From assembly GCF_009766005.1 (NCBI RefSeq), contig NZ_LMUK01000025.1, positions 1 to 64,000 of the forward strand: DNA of 64,000 bases. The letters are read 5' to 3'. This document shows positions 18,504 to 26,984 of the stretch, one piece after another (the stretch's first letter is position 1; the number at the start of each line of letters is the position of its first letter). The notes under the pieces were generated by a model. The model had not been told where the DNA came from. It was given only the letters and a program-made list of their open reading frames with translations, and did no database searches. A program made the translations under genes and the position numbers. Origin of the DNA: Bradyrhizobium sp. S69. GTDB taxonomy: Bacteria; Pseudomonadota; Alphaproteobacteria; Rhizobiales; Xanthobacteraceae.

Positions 18504-18848
18504 TTACGGTCCATTGACGCCGCGCCAGCGCCCGAACCGCCAGGGCAGATACCACCGCGCGCCCGGCGGTCTGGTCGGCGGCACGTTGTCGATTCCCGAG
18601 GTGCCCCAGGGTTGACAGCGCAACAGCCGCGCCAGCGTCATCCATCCGCCGCCCCACAACCCGAAACGTTCGATCGCCTCGTCGCCATAGACCGAACAGG
18701 TCGGCAGATGCCGGCAATTGTAGCCGACCAGCGGCGACAGCGTGTGCCGGTAAATCCAGATCATCGCGCGCCCCGCATGGCGCGGCAGGCGCCGCAGCTG
18801 GCCCGCGCAGTCGGGGCAAGACGAACAACGAGATGATGAATGCTTCAT
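18504..18848 (-). CDS. yidD: Membrane protein insertion efficiency factor YidD
   Basis: A 114-residue protein with the YidD core: IYRHTLSPL, LPTCSVYGDEAIERFG, and the RLLRCQPWG..GIDNVP pattern (family RCNPWHPGGYDPVP). YidD assists insertion of inner-membrane proteins by the Sec/YidC route and associates with the membrane through an amphipathic helix. The usual linkage to rpmH-rnpA is absent here. I chose ATG 18848; a further upstream start at 18917 adds residues atypical of the family. Two extra cysteines (CSSCPDC) lie in the N-terminal extension. Confidence 0.9.
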   Translation of the reverse strand: MKHSSSRCSSCPDCAGQLRRLPRHAGRAMIWIYRHTLSPLVGYNCRHLPTCSVYGDEAIERFGLWGGGWMTLARLLRCQPWGTSGIDNVPPTRPPGARWYLPWRFGRWRGVNGP

Positions 18849-19092
18849 CGGCAATGTGCTGCAATCATGCGCAGGCGGTTGCGCAGTTCCCGCCCATGGA
18901 ACTCCGCGGGTCGACATTTACGCCACATTGCCGGAGATATCGCATGTTTTCAGTGGCAGTGCAGCAAAGGTTCTATGGACGACGTGGAATCGCACGGCTA
19001 CCATTTTGATAACGCCGGTATGACAGAATCATGTGGCGTTGCACTGGGACCATTGCCACTGCCCGTATCGGGACTTGGGGGAAGGAACCAAA

Positions 19093-20061
19093 TTGAGATT
19101 TGTCGGGTCTCTTGATCTTCGCGGTTGGGTGTTGCTCGGCGCCACCGCTCTTTGCATGGCATTGCCCGGCGCGACGGCGGCGCCTGCCGGTTCCGCGAAT
19201 GCCACAGCGACGCTCGAAGAGCGAAAATTACCGATGCGGTTCAGCTGGGTTGCCTGCGAACCCAATTGCCGTGGCTGGGTCAGTGCCGTCGGCATCGTGA
19301 CCTCTGAAAGCCCCGAGGATTTCGACGAGTTCGCGCATGGGCGCCATCTCGATGGGGCGACGGTGGTGCTGGATTCCAGCGGTGGGTCGGTCAACGATGC
19401 CATCGCGCTTGGCCGGCGTTGGCGCGGTCTCGGTCTGATGACAACCGTCGGCACCACCATCGAGAACCGTACCGCGCAGGGCGATCGGGCCGGCATCATC
19501 CCCGACGCTTATTGCGAGTCGATGTGCGTGTTCCTGCTGCTTTCGGGCAAGACGCGCTATGTGCCCGACGGCGCACATGTCCGGGTGCATCAGATATGGA
19601 TGGGCGACCGCGCCGACGACGCCAAGGCTGCGAGCTACAGTGCGCAGGACCTGATGATCGTCGAACGCGACGTCGGCCGGCTCGCCAAATATACTTTCGA
19701 CATGGGCGGCGCGGGCGATCTGCTGTCGCTGTCGCTGAGCGTGCCGCCGTGGGAAGATCTGCACGAATTGTCCCGTGAAGAATTACGGCTGACCAACCTT
19801 GTCACCACCGACGCGGTGGCTGAAGTGCTGCCCGAGATGTCGCCCAAGATATCGTCCAAGATATCGTCCGGGACCGACAGCGCCGCCTTGCCGGTGGCCG
19901 AACTCGCGGCCAAGCCGGTGCAGGATCGTTTTGTCGCCAGTACCGTGCAGGCCGAGGTGTCGTTGCCGAAAGCACCTGCGCCAACCGAACACACGCTGCC
20001 GGAGAAGTCGACCAAGACGGCGGAGGCAACCGGCGGCCTGGTCGCGGCACCTGCGAAGTAG
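19093..20061 (+). CDS. Periplasmic ClpP-fold protein
   Basis: A 322-residue exported protein. TTG at 19093 is preceded by GGGGGAAGG and gives a proper signal peptide (LRFVGSLDLRGWVLLG to PGATA). An upstream ATG at 19033 would bury the signal. The core resembles COG3904-type ClpP/crotonase-fold proteins: LDSSGGSVNDAIALG (the glycine-rich oxyanion region) and a CESMCVFLLLSG segment where ClpP has its nucleophile loop. A proline/lysine-rich low-complexity tail follows (EMSPKISSKISSG). Proteolytic activity is not established for these proteins. Confidence 0.7.
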   Translation: MRFVGSLDLRGWVLLGATALCMALPGATAAPAGSANATATLEERKLPMRFSWVACEPNCRGWVSAVGIVTSESPEDFDEFAHGRHLDGATVVLDSSGGSVNDAIALGRRWRGLGLMTTVGTTIENRTAQGDRAGIIPDAYCESMCVFLLLSGKTRYVPDGAHVRVHQIWMGDRADDAKAASYSAQDLMIVERDVGRLAKYTFDMGGAGDLLSLSLSVPPWEDLHELSREELRLTNLVTTDAVAEVLPEMSPKISSKISSGTDSAALPVAELAAKPVQDRFVASTVQAEVSLPKAPAPTEHTLPEKSTKTAEATGGLVAAPAK

Positions 20062-20129
20062 CAATCAAGTCGGACGGTTACACCGCTGATCGAGGCCGCG
20101 CGCCGAACAGCCACGGGCCCTGATGCAGC

Positions 20130-20726
20130 TCAGGCCGTCTTCACACTCGCGTCAATCAGCAACTGCGCCACTGCAAGCGCCGACTGCGCGGGGCCATCTT
20201 CCGACTGCTGGCCACTGATGTAGATGCCTTCGATGAGCAGCAGGAGAGCGTCGCCGAGCACAGAGTCGGACCGGGCGCCCATCGCGGCGGCAAGCTCATG
20301 CAGGCGTTTGCGCAAGGCTTTCTTGTGCGCTTCGGCGACCTGCCGCGCGGGATTGTCGGGCGCCGGATATTCCACCGCAGCGTTGCTGAGGCCGCAGCCG
20401 CGATAGCCCTTGCACACGGCGCGCGACGATAGCTCTGCGATGTAGGCCAGCACATGTTCGCGCGCGTCAGCGTAGGACTTGCCGCCCGGCTTCTCGAAAT
20501 TCTCCCAGAAATGCTGGTCATAGTCGCGCAGATAGGCCGCGGCGAGTTCGTCCTTCGAGGCGAAGCTGCGATAGAGGCTTGGTTTGGTGACCCCCGCACG
20601 ATCGACCACCTCGTCGACGCCGACGGCGCGGATGCCCTCGCGATAGAACAGTTCGCTCGCCGAGGCGCGGATCCGGTCGGCGGCCCGAAGCGGGCGGTCC
20701 GCGGACGTGTCGACGGTTTTCTTCAT
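20130..20726 (-). CDS. TetR-family repressor
   Basis: A 198-residue regulator with an N-terminal TetR helix-turn-helix (RIRASASELFYREGIRAVGV, then VTKPSLYRSFASKDEL) and an all-helical ligand-binding domain. It is divergent from an MFS transporter gene, and the intergenic 89 bp contain a perfect two-arm inverted repeat, so it most likely represses the transporter and itself. ATG 20726 starts the DNA-binding domain at a normal distance; a longer frame would begin inside the operator. Confidence 0.9.
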   Translation of the reverse strand: MKKTVDTSADRPLRAADRIRASASELFYREGIRAVGVDEVVDRAGVTKPSLYRSFASKDELAAAYLRDYDQHFWENFEKPGGKSYADAREHVLAYIAELSSRAVCKGYRGCGLSNAAVEYPAPDNPARQVAEAHKKALRKRLHELAAAMGARSDSVLGDALLLLIEGIYISGQQSEDGPAQSALAVAQLLIDASVKTA

Positions 20727-20754
20727 CCGGCTCTCGATCCTGCCGCGCGGCGGC

Positions 20755-20784
20755 TTGACAATGTTACTGACCGGTACGTATAAC
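20755..20784 (+). promoter_or_regulatory. Sigma-70-type promoter of the MFS gene
   Basis: TTGACA at 20755-20760 and TATAAC at 20779-20784 are separated by 18 bp. The left operator arm fills the spacer exactly, so a bound repressor would block polymerase. Transcription would start near 20791, giving a leader of about 25 nt. Confidence 0.7.
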
Positions 20785-20817
20785 GACAGCATCGCAATAC
20801 GTACCGGTCAGTAACAT
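20761..20817. promoter_or_regulatory. Paired operator for the TetR regulator
   Basis: Twenty-bp arms at 20761-20780 and 20798-20817 are exact reverse complements, separated by 17 bp. Each arm has its own partial dyad around ACCGGT. The right arm reaches the transporter start codon. The design suggests two TetR dimers controlling both divergent genes. Confidence 0.8.
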
Positions 20818-22123
20818 GCCAAATAACATGCCGCCTGTCTCCGCGCAATCTTCTTCCGTGTCCAGGCGACCGTTCGGCCAGAACTACGCGTTTGTCGTCA
20901 TCGCCGTGATCTTCCTCGCACTGCTCTCGTCGGCAGGGCTGCGTGCGACGCCGGGCGTGCTGATGCTGCCGTTGCAGCAGGCCTTCGGCTGGAACGTCGG
21001 TCTGATCTCCTCTTCGGCCGCGATCGGCATCTTCCTCTACGGCCTCGCGGGTCCGTTCGCCGCCGCCGTGATGCAGCGCTTCGGCATCCGCCGCACGGTG
21101 CTGGGCGCGCTGGCGCTGATGTCGGCGTCGACTGGCGCCAGCTACTTCATGACCGCGCCGTGGCAATTGTTCCTGAGCTGGGGACTGCTGTCAGGTATCG
21201 GCTCGGGCGCGGTCGCCAACGTGCTCGGCGCCACCATCGTCAATCGCTGGTTCACCACCAATCGCGGCCTCGTCATGGGGCTGCTGACGGCGAGCACCGC
21301 GACCGGGACGCTGATCTTCATGCCGGGCCTCGCGGCGCTGGTGGCATGGGGCGGCTGGCAGCCGGTGGTGCTGACGGTGGCCGCGTGCTGCGCGGCGCTC
21401 ATTCCGTTGGTGTATGTCCTGGTGCCGGAACGCCCGGCCAGCATCGGCCTGCGGTCGTTCGGCAGCACGCATAACGATCATCCCGCGCCGCCGGCGCAGG
21501 GCAATCCGTTCACCGCCGCGTTCCGCAACCTTGCGCGCGCGGCGACAACGCGGACGTTCTGGTTCCTGTTCGCCACCTTCTTCATTTGCGGCTTCACCAC
21601 CAACGGTCTCGTTGGTACCCATTTGATCGCGTTCTGCAGCGACCATGGCATCGTCGAGGTGCAGGCGGCGAGCCTGCTCGCGGTGATGGGGTTCTTCGAC
21701 CTGTTCGGCACCACGTTCTCAGGCTGGCTCACCGACCGTTTCGATCCGCGCAAGCTCTTGTTCATCTATTACGGGCTGCGCGGGCTGTCGCTGATCTACC
21801 TGCCATACTCGGATTTCTCGCTGGTCAGCCTGTCGGTGTTCGCGGTGTTCTACGGGCTCGACTGGATCGCGACCGTGCCGCCGACCGTGCGCATCGCCAA
21901 CGAAGCCTTCGGCGACAAGAACGCGCCGCTGGTGTTCGGCTGGGTGGTCGCGGGCCATCAGCTCGGTGCCGCCTGCGCCGCGGTGTTCGCCGGCTTCATG
22001 CGCTCCGCCCAGGGTGACTACTTGCAGGCCTTCATGATCGCAGGCCTCACCGGTATCGTCGCCGCCGTGCTGTCGCTGATGATCGGCCGGCGCCCGGCAC
22101 AGCCGATGCTGGCTGTGGCGTGA
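20816..22123 (+). CDS. MFS transporter
   Basis: A 435-residue major facilitator with 12 predicted helices. The motif-A loop between helices 2 and 3 is degenerate (FAAAVMQRFGIRR). A second such loop, SGWLTDRFDPRKLLF, lies between helices 8 and 9. The closest general resemblance is to oxalate/formate- or monocarboxylate-like permeases and related efflux proteins; the substrate is unknown. It lies under a TTGACA-N18-TATAAC promoter covered by the TetR operator. No clear Shine-Dalgarno precedes ATG 20816, so the second ATG, four codons on, is possible. Confidence 0.9.
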   Translation: MPNNMPPVSAQSSSVSRRPFGQNYAFVVIAVIFLALLSSAGLRATPGVLMLPLQQAFGWNVGLISSSAAIGIFLYGLAGPFAAAVMQRFGIRRTVLGALALMSASTGASYFMTAPWQLFLSWGLLSGIGSGAVANVLGATIVNRWFTTNRGLVMGLLTASTATGTLIFMPGLAALVAWGGWQPVVLTVAACCAALIPLVYVLVPERPASIGLRSFGSTHNDHPAPPAQGNPFTAAFRNLARAATTRTFWFLFATFFICGFTTNGLVGTHLIAFCSDHGIVEVQAASLLAVMGFFDLFGTTFSGWLTDRFDPRKLLFIYYGLRGLSLIYLPYSDFSLVSLSVFAVFYGLDWIATVPPTVRIANEAFGDKNAPLVFGWVVAGHQLGAACAAVFAGFMRSAQGDYLQAFMIAGLTGIVAAVLSLMIGRRPAQPMLAVA

Positions 22124-22284
22124 AGCCTTTGTTCAGGGAGTAAGACGCGCGTCTCGAACCATGACATCGGACTGCTCGAGACGCGGCCCGCTGCCAAGTT
22201 TACGCAGGCAGCGTAGACTTGCCTGCGTGGCCGCTCCTCACGACGAGGTTCGGATGTGCGACGTGGGCAGGGAAATAAGCAGGA

Positions 22285-22734
22285 TTAGCCCTGCGCCTGG
22301 GCCGGCTGCTTAGCTTCGATCTGGCCGATTGCGTCGACCACGGCATCGAAGGTCAGCAGCGTCGAGGCGTGCCGCGCCTTGTACTCGCGCACCGGCTCGA
22401 GCAATGCGATGTCGGCCCATTTACCTTGCGGCGGGCTGCCGTTTTCCTTCAGCATCTTGCGGACAATCTCGCGCAATTCGCGCAATTCGTTCGCGGTCGA
22501 GCCGACCACATGGCTCGCCATGATCGAGGAGGAGGCCTGGCCGAGCGCGCAGGCCTTCACGTCATGGGCAAAGTCGGTGACCACGGGCCCGTCCATCTTG
22601 AGGTCGATCTTGACGGTCGAACCGCACAGCTTGGAATGAGCCATGGCGCTGGCATCGGGGTCGGCCAGTCGTCCCAGCCGGGGTATATTGCCGGCCAGTT
22701 CGATGATGCGCTTGTTGTAGATGTCGTTCAGCAT
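22285..22734 (-). CDS. IscU/NifU-like iron-sulfur scaffold protein
   Basis: A 149-residue protein with the IscU/SufU N-terminal fold (YNKRIIELAGNI, SKLCGSTV, VKACALGQASSSI). Scaffold proteins assemble Fe-S clusters on three cysteines and an aspartate. Here Cys37 and Cys62 are present. The third cysteine is alanine in YKARHASTLL, and the CGD aspartate is serine (CGST). It may therefore not build clusters in the usual way. It diverges from folE, a linkage I recall from other Rhizobiales. Confidence 0.82.
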   Translation of the reverse strand: MLNDIYNKRIIELAGNIPRLGRLADPDASAMAHSKLCGSTVKIDLKMDGPVVTDFAHDVKACALGQASSSIMASHVVGSTANELRELREIVRKMLKENGSPPQGKWADIALLEPVREYKARHASTLLTFDAVVDAIGQIEAKQPAQAQG

Positions 22735-22930
22735 GGGATCGGGCTCTCTGGCCTGTCGCGCGATCGCCCTTGGCGAGCGCGGCCTTGGGTCCTATATATG
22801 GGCGGCGGTGGCGGAAAAACAGTCCGTCCATTGACCGGGTGGCCCCAAATACCAACCAAACGGGCTGTCCCGACATCAACATCGTGACTCAGGCGTCCGG
22901 CGGCAAGCCGCCCCGTCTGCCGGTGACACT

Positions 22931-22947
22931 CCGGTCTGAAAGACCGG
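22931..22947 (+). promoter_or_regulatory. Hairpin in the folE leader
   Basis: CCGGTCT-GAA-AGACCGG is a perfect 7-bp stem ending 15 bp before the folE start and just before its CGGAG ribosome site. It could influence translation initiation; no known riboswitch pattern is seen. Confidence 0.4.
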
Positions 22948-22962
22948 TCGAACGGAGTAGAC

Positions 22963-23703
22963 ATGGACGCCTTGATCAAATCCCTCCGCCCCAACCAACC
23001 CGCCGACGCGAAATCTGCTGATTCCAAATCTTCGGATTCCAAAGCACCGGCCTCGAAGACAGCTGAAGCCCGTCCGGCCGCCTTGGACCCGTCCGAGTTC
23101 CTCGCCGCCGCGGTGAGCGCCGACCAGCCGCGCCCCTCGCGCGCCGAAGCCGAGCAGGCGGTGCATGTCCTGCTGAACTACATCGGTGAGAACCCCGAGC
23201 GCGAGGGCCTCGTCGATACGCCACGCCGGGTGGTCGAGGCCTTCGACGAACTCTATCAGGGATATCATCAATGTCCCGCCGAGGTGCTCGACCGCACCTT
23301 CGGCGAGACGGCGGGCTATGACGATTTCGTGCTGATCCGCGACATCGAATTCACCTCGCAATGCGAGCATCACATGATGCCGTTCTACGGCAAGGCGCAT
23401 ATCGCCTATACGCCGGTGGAGCGGGTCGTGGGATTGTCGAAGCTGGCGCGGCTGACCGATATCTTCGCGCGCCGGCTGCAGACCCAGGAACATCTCACCG
23501 CACAGATCGCGGCCGCGATCGACGAAGTTCTAAAACCCCGCGGCGTCGCCGTGATGATCGAGGCGGAGCACACCTGCATGTCGGTGCGCGGCGTCGCCAA
23601 ACATGGCGCGCTGACGTTCACCAGCCGCTTCACCGGCATGTTCCGCGACAATCCGGCGGAACAGGCGCGTTTCCTGTCGATGGTGCGAGGGTCGCAGCGC
23701 TAG
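22963..23703 (+). CDS. folE: GTP cyclohydrolase I
   Basis: A 246-residue enzyme that converts GTP to 7,8-dihydroneopterin triphosphate, the first step of folate biosynthesis. Zinc ligands are visible in [10 protein letters not shown] and [10 protein letters not shown]. The substrate-binding segments [10 protein letters not shown] and [16 protein letters not shown] are intact. The first 55 residues are an extra low-complexity stretch with repeated DSK units ([15 protein letters not shown]), absent from short folE proteins. hisI follows 34 bp downstream, probably in the same operon. Confidence 0.95.
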   Translation: MDALIKSLRPNQPADAKSADSKSSDSKAPASKTAEARPAALDPSEFLAAAVSADQPRPSRAEAEQAVHVLLNYIGENPEREGLVDTPRRVVEAFDELYQGYHQCPAEVLDRTFGETAGYDDFVLIRDIEFTSQCEHHMMPFYGKAHIAYTPVERVVGLSKLARLTDIFARRLQTQEHLTAQIAAAIDEVLKPRGVAVMIEAEHTCMSVRGVAKHGALTFTSRFTGMFRDNPAEQARFLSMVRGSQR

Positions 23704-23737
23704 CCGACCCTCGGTTGAGTTGAACGAGGGACTGCCC

Positions 23738-24166
23738 GTGTCCACATCTGCACATAGTCATGACGTCGAGGAAGGGCTGGATTTCCGGCCCAGGTTCGAC
23801 GCGTCGGGACTCGTCACCTGCGTCGCCACCGATGCGGCGAGCGGCGATGTGCTGATGGTCGCCCACATGAACGACGAAGCCTTGCGCAAGACCATCGCCA
23901 GCGGCGAGGCCTGGTACTACAGCCGCTCGCGCAAGGCGCTGTGGCGCAAGGGCGAGAGCTCCGGCCACACCCAGCGCGTGGTCGAGATGCGGATGGATTG
24001 CGATCAGGATGCGGTCTGGATCCGGGTCGAGCAAACCGGCGCGGCATGCCACACCGGCCGCCGCTCGTGTTTCTACCGCAAGGTCGGTACCGGCGACGGC
24101 GGTGTGCAATTGTCATTCGTCGATGCGGACAGGGTGTTCGATCCGAAGAAAGTCTATCGCACGTAG
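23738..24166 (+). CDS. hisI: Phosphoribosyl-AMP cyclohydrolase
   Basis: A 142-residue cytosolic enzyme for the third step of histidine biosynthesis. Conserved stretches are visible: [27 protein letters not shown], the metal-binding MDCDQDAVW, and [12 protein letters not shown]. It is the stand-alone form without the HisE domain, as is usual in alphaproteobacteria. I chose GTG 23738 because GAGGG precedes it; a TTG at 23720 would add six residues. Confidence 0.95.
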   Translation: MSTSAHSHDVEEGLDFRPRFDASGLVTCVATDAASGDVLMVAHMNDEALRKTIASGEAWYYSRSRKALWRKGESSGHTQRVVEMRMDCDQDAVWIRVEQTGAACHTGRRSCFYRKVGTGDGGVQLSFVDADRVFDPKKVYRT

Positions 24167-24250
24167 ATCAAAATCGATCATGTGTGCAAAATTGATCATG
24201 CACGAATAACGGAGTGTGCGACGTTCGCCCTGTCGTCGAGGGGCCGGTAC

Positions 24251-24961
24251 GTGACACATCGCTTTCGACCCATATTCGCCTTTGTCGCCTTGATTGCGCT
24301 TCCGTTCGGAGCTGCGCAATCGCAGATCGCTGACCGCGCGCCTGACACCATGGCTGCGCGTGTTCTCGCCTGCGCGTCGTGTCACGGCGCCGAAGGTGAG
24401 GGCACCAGCGACGTCTATTTCCCGCGGCTTGCGGGTAAGCCTGCCGGCTATCTCTACAACCAACTCGTGGCGTTCAGGGACGGGCGACGCAAATACCCCC
24501 CGATGAACTATCTGCTGGAGTTTCTGCCCGACGCCTATTTGAAGGAGATTGCTACGTATTTCGCCTCGCTGAGGCCGCCCTTTGCGGCGCCTGCGATCCC
24601 CACCGTCAGCGGTGAAATCCTGGCGCGTGGCGAATCGCTGGTGAAGAATGGCGATCCGCAGCATGGCATCCCCGCTTGTTCGGGATGTCACAATCCGGGC
24701 TTCACCGGCATGGAGCCAGCGATCCCCGGCCTCTTGGGCCTGCGCGCCAGTTACATCAGTGCCCAGCTCGGAGGATGGCGGTACGGCACGCGGACCGCGG
24801 CCGCGCCCGATTGCATGCAGATCGTCGCCAGTCTGCTGACGGAAGACGATGTGAAGGCGGTCGCAGCCTACCTCTCGTCGCGATCGGCACCGACTGACCC
24901 ATCATTCGCGCCGCGCGGGAGCCTGCCGATGCCGCTCGCCTGCGGCAGCGAACCGAACTGA
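24251..24961 (+). CDS. Di-haem cytochrome c (periplasmic)
   Basis: A 236-residue exported cytochrome. The signal peptide covers about residues 1-25. Two class I cytochrome domains carry CASCH (41-45) and CSGCH (143-147). It heads a six-gene respiratory cluster and probably passes electrons to the downstream oxidase, or belongs with the tri-haem protein that follows 15 bp later. GTG 24251 follows GAGGGG; starts further up lack a signal. Upstream, a direct repeat resembling AATCGATCATG and AATTGATCATG (24172-24198) may be regulatory. Confidence 0.87.
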   Translation: MTHRFRPIFAFVALIALPFGAAQSQIADRAPDTMAARVLACASCHGAEGEGTSDVYFPRLAGKPAGYLYNQLVAFRDGRRKYPPMNYLLEFLPDAYLKEIATYFASLRPPFAAPAIPTVSGEILARGESLVKNGDPQHGIPACSGCHNPGFTGMEPAIPGLLGLRASYISAQLGGWRYGTRTAAAPDCMQIVASLLTEDDVKAVAAYLSSRSAPTDPSFAPRGSLPMPLACGSEPN

Positions 24962-24976
24962 AGGGAGATCCCGCGT

Positions 24977-26233
24977 ATGCCGAGACCCGTGAAGACTCTG
25001 CTCTTTGCGCTGGCTTTGGCGTTATTGGCCAGCGCGCCGCGGGCGATGGCGCAACAGAAGCCCGTAGACGCTGCTTTGCTGGCCAAGGGCGAGTACCTCG
25101 CGCGTGCCGGCGACTGTATCGCTTGTCATACCGCGCGCGAAGGCAAGCTCTTTGCCGGTGGCCTGCCGATGGTGACGCCGTTCGGCACACTTTATACCTC
25201 GAACATCACGCCCGATCAGCAAACCGGGATCGGCATATGGACGTCTGATCAGTTCTTCAAGATGATGCATAATGGGCGTTTTTCGGACGGCGGACTGGTC
25301 TATCCGGCGATGCCGTTTGCCTCCTACACCAAGATGACACGCGAAGACAGCGACGCGATCTTCGCCTATCTGCGTTCGATCCCGCCGGTGAAAAAGATCA
25401 ACACCCCGCATGATCTCAGCTTTCCCTACAACAACCGCTCGCTGATCATCGGATGGCGCACGCTGTTCTTCCGGGAAGGCGAGTACAAACCTGACCCGAC
25501 CAAATCGGCCGACTGGAATCGCGGCGCCTATCTGGTCGAAGGCCTCGGCCATTGCGGGATGTGCCACACCGCCATCAATGCGCTCGGCGGCAGCTCGGAA
25601 TCGCAGGCCTTCGAGGGCGGGCTGATTCCGATGCAGAACTGGTATGCGCCGTCGCTGACCTCGAACAAGGAGGCCGGCCTCGGCGACTGGAGCATTGAGG
25701 AGATTTCCGACCTGCTGCGCACCGGCGTGTCCAGTCGCGGCGTGGTCTACGGGCCGATGGCGGAAGTGGTCTATAACAGCCTGCAATATCTCAACGACGA
25801 CGATACCCGTGCGATGGCGGTGTATCTCAAGAGCCTCGCGCAGGGCACGTCACCGGAAAAGCCGGCCGTGCCACTGCCTTCGGCCGAAAGCAGCCTGCTG
25901 CTCTCTTTCGGCAAGTCGATCTACGATCGGGAATGCGCCGGTTGCCATGGTGCTGCGGGCCTCGGCATGCCGCCGCATTATCCGCCGCTGGCCGGCAATC
26001 CGTCGATCCAGATGGTCTCTGCCGTTAACGCCATCCGGATGGTGCTCAATGGCGGCTATCCGCCGGGCACCGCCGGAAATCCGAAACCATATGGCATGCC
26101 GCCGTTTGCACAGCGGCTGTCCGACGACGAGGTCGCCGCCGTCGTGACTTACATCCGGACCTCCTGGGGCAATCGCGGCGAACCGGTTTCGGCGCGGCAG
26201 GCCAATGAACTGCGCGCGGCGACGCTGAACTGA
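24977..26233 (+). CDS. Tri-haem cytochrome c, dehydrogenase-subunit type
   Basis: A 418-residue exported protein with a signal peptide (to about residue 25) and three haem sites: CIACH (47-51), CGMCH (193-197) and CAGCH (320-324). This three-domain layout is that of the cytochrome subunit of membrane alcohol, gluconate or aldehyde dehydrogenases. No dehydrogenase gene is next to it; instead an oxidase follows. It may link a periplasmic dehydrogenase encoded elsewhere to this oxidase. AAGGGAG precedes the ATG. Confidence 0.88.
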   Translation: MPRPVKTLLFALALALLASAPRAMAQQKPVDAALLAKGEYLARAGDCIACHTAREGKLFAGGLPMVTPFGTLYTSNITPDQQTGIGIWTSDQFFKMMHNGRFSDGGLVYPAMPFASYTKMTREDSDAIFAYLRSIPPVKKINTPHDLSFPYNNRSLIIGWRTLFFREGEYKPDPTKSADWNRGAYLVEGLGHCGMCHTAINALGGSSESQAFEGGLIPMQNWYAPSLTSNKEAGLGDWSIEEISDLLRTGVSSRGVVYGPMAEVVYNSLQYLNDDDTRAMAVYLKSLAQGTSPEKPAVPLPSAESSLLLSFGKSIYDRECAGCHGAAGLGMPPHYPPLAGNPSIQMVSAVNAIRMVLNGGYPPGTAGNPKPYGMPPFAQRLSDDEVAAVVTYIRTSWGNRGEPVSARQANELRAATLN

Positions 26234-26241
26234 GGCATGCC

Positions 26242-26418
26242 ATGATCAACTCATCTCCACCGCAAGCAACGACATTGGGCGCCGAAGACGAACGCGTCGC
26301 CGCCATCGTTCGCTCCGGTCCGGGCGGCGCCGTCGTCGTCGCCGGGATCGCAACGGCGGTCGTAATCGCGTTGTGGTTTGCGTTCTATCTGTTGGTGTTC
26401 CTGCCGCGGAGCGCCTGA
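26242..26418 (+). CDS. 58-residue single-pass membrane protein in the oxidase operon
   Basis: A small gene between the tri-haem cytochrome (8 bp downstream of its stop) and subunit II (2 bp before its ATG). It encodes 58 residues: a polar N-terminus of about 28 residues, then one hydrophobic helix (AVVVAGIATAVVIALWFAF) and a short tail. Position, size and topology resemble the small accessory subunits (subunit IIa type) of B-family haem-copper oxidases. That assignment is inference from context, as there is no diagnostic motif. Confidence 0.7.
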   Translation: MINSSPPQATTLGAEDERVAAIVRSGPGGAVVVAGIATAVVIALWFAFYLLVFLPRSA

Positions 26419-26420
26419 TC

Positions 26421-26984
26421 ATGACGACCGAGAGCGATCCTCATCTTGGCGAAGCCGTCGCGGCCCGGATCGAGCGGCGATGGGCGACCTTGTCGATTGC
26501 GATCGTCGGCGTGCTGGTCGGCATGGCGATCTTCATCGGTATCGACCATGCGACCATGCCGCAAGGTCACGTTGAGACCGCCGATCCCAAGACGCTTCAT
26601 CTCGCCGGCGAATTCATTGAAAGCAATCTCGGCAGCGCGATGGAGGCCGACGGCTCGGTGACCGTGCGCGCGATCGGTCAGCAATATTCATTCACGCCGC
26701 AATGCATCGTGGTGCCGTCAGGGACGCCGGTGACATTGCGCGCGACCAGTGCCGACGTGGTGCATGGCCTGCTGATCGAAGGCACCAACATCAACACCAT
26801 GCTGGTGCCGGGTTATGTCTCGGAGTTGCCGGTCCAATTCAAGGCGCCGGGTGAGCACGCGATGCCGTGCCAGGAATTTTGCGGGATCGGGCATCAAGGG
26901 ATGTGGGGCAAGGTCAAGGTGGTCGACAAGGCAACCTTCCTCGGCATGATGGCGTCGCAGCGGAGGCTGAGCTGTGTTGATTAA
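26421..26984 (+). CDS. Cytochrome c oxidase subunit II (B-type oxidase)
   Basis: A 187-residue protein with one N-terminal membrane helix (LSIAIVGVLVGMAIFIGI) and a periplasmic cupredoxin domain. The dinuclear CuA site is complete: His in DVVHGLLIEG and the cluster CQEFCGIGHQGM (two Cys, His, Met). The single helix and short length fit ba3-type oxidases rather than aa3 enzymes. The reading frame overlaps the start of subunit I by 11 bp. ATG 26421 is the natural start. Confidence 0.92.
   Translation: MTTESDPHLGEAVAARIERRWATLSIAIVGVLVGMAIFIGIDHATMPQGHVETADPKTLHLAGEFIESNLGSAMEADGSVTVRAIGQQYSFTPQCIVVPSGTPVTLRATSADVVHGLLIEGTNINTMLVPGYVSELPVQFKAPGEHAMPCQEFCGIGHQGMWGKVKVVDKATFLGMMASQRRLSCVD

Noticed and set aside
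22124..22284. tRNA or other RNA gene in the gap after the MFS transporter
   Set aside because: No T-arm GGTTCRA motif or cloverleaf pairing was seen here or in the other gaps of the window.
24167..24250. Possible FNR/FixK box upstream of the cytochrome operon
   Set aside because: The GATCA-containing direct repeats do not give TTGAT-N4-ATCAA or TTGA-N6-TCAA, so I did not call an anaerobic regulator site.
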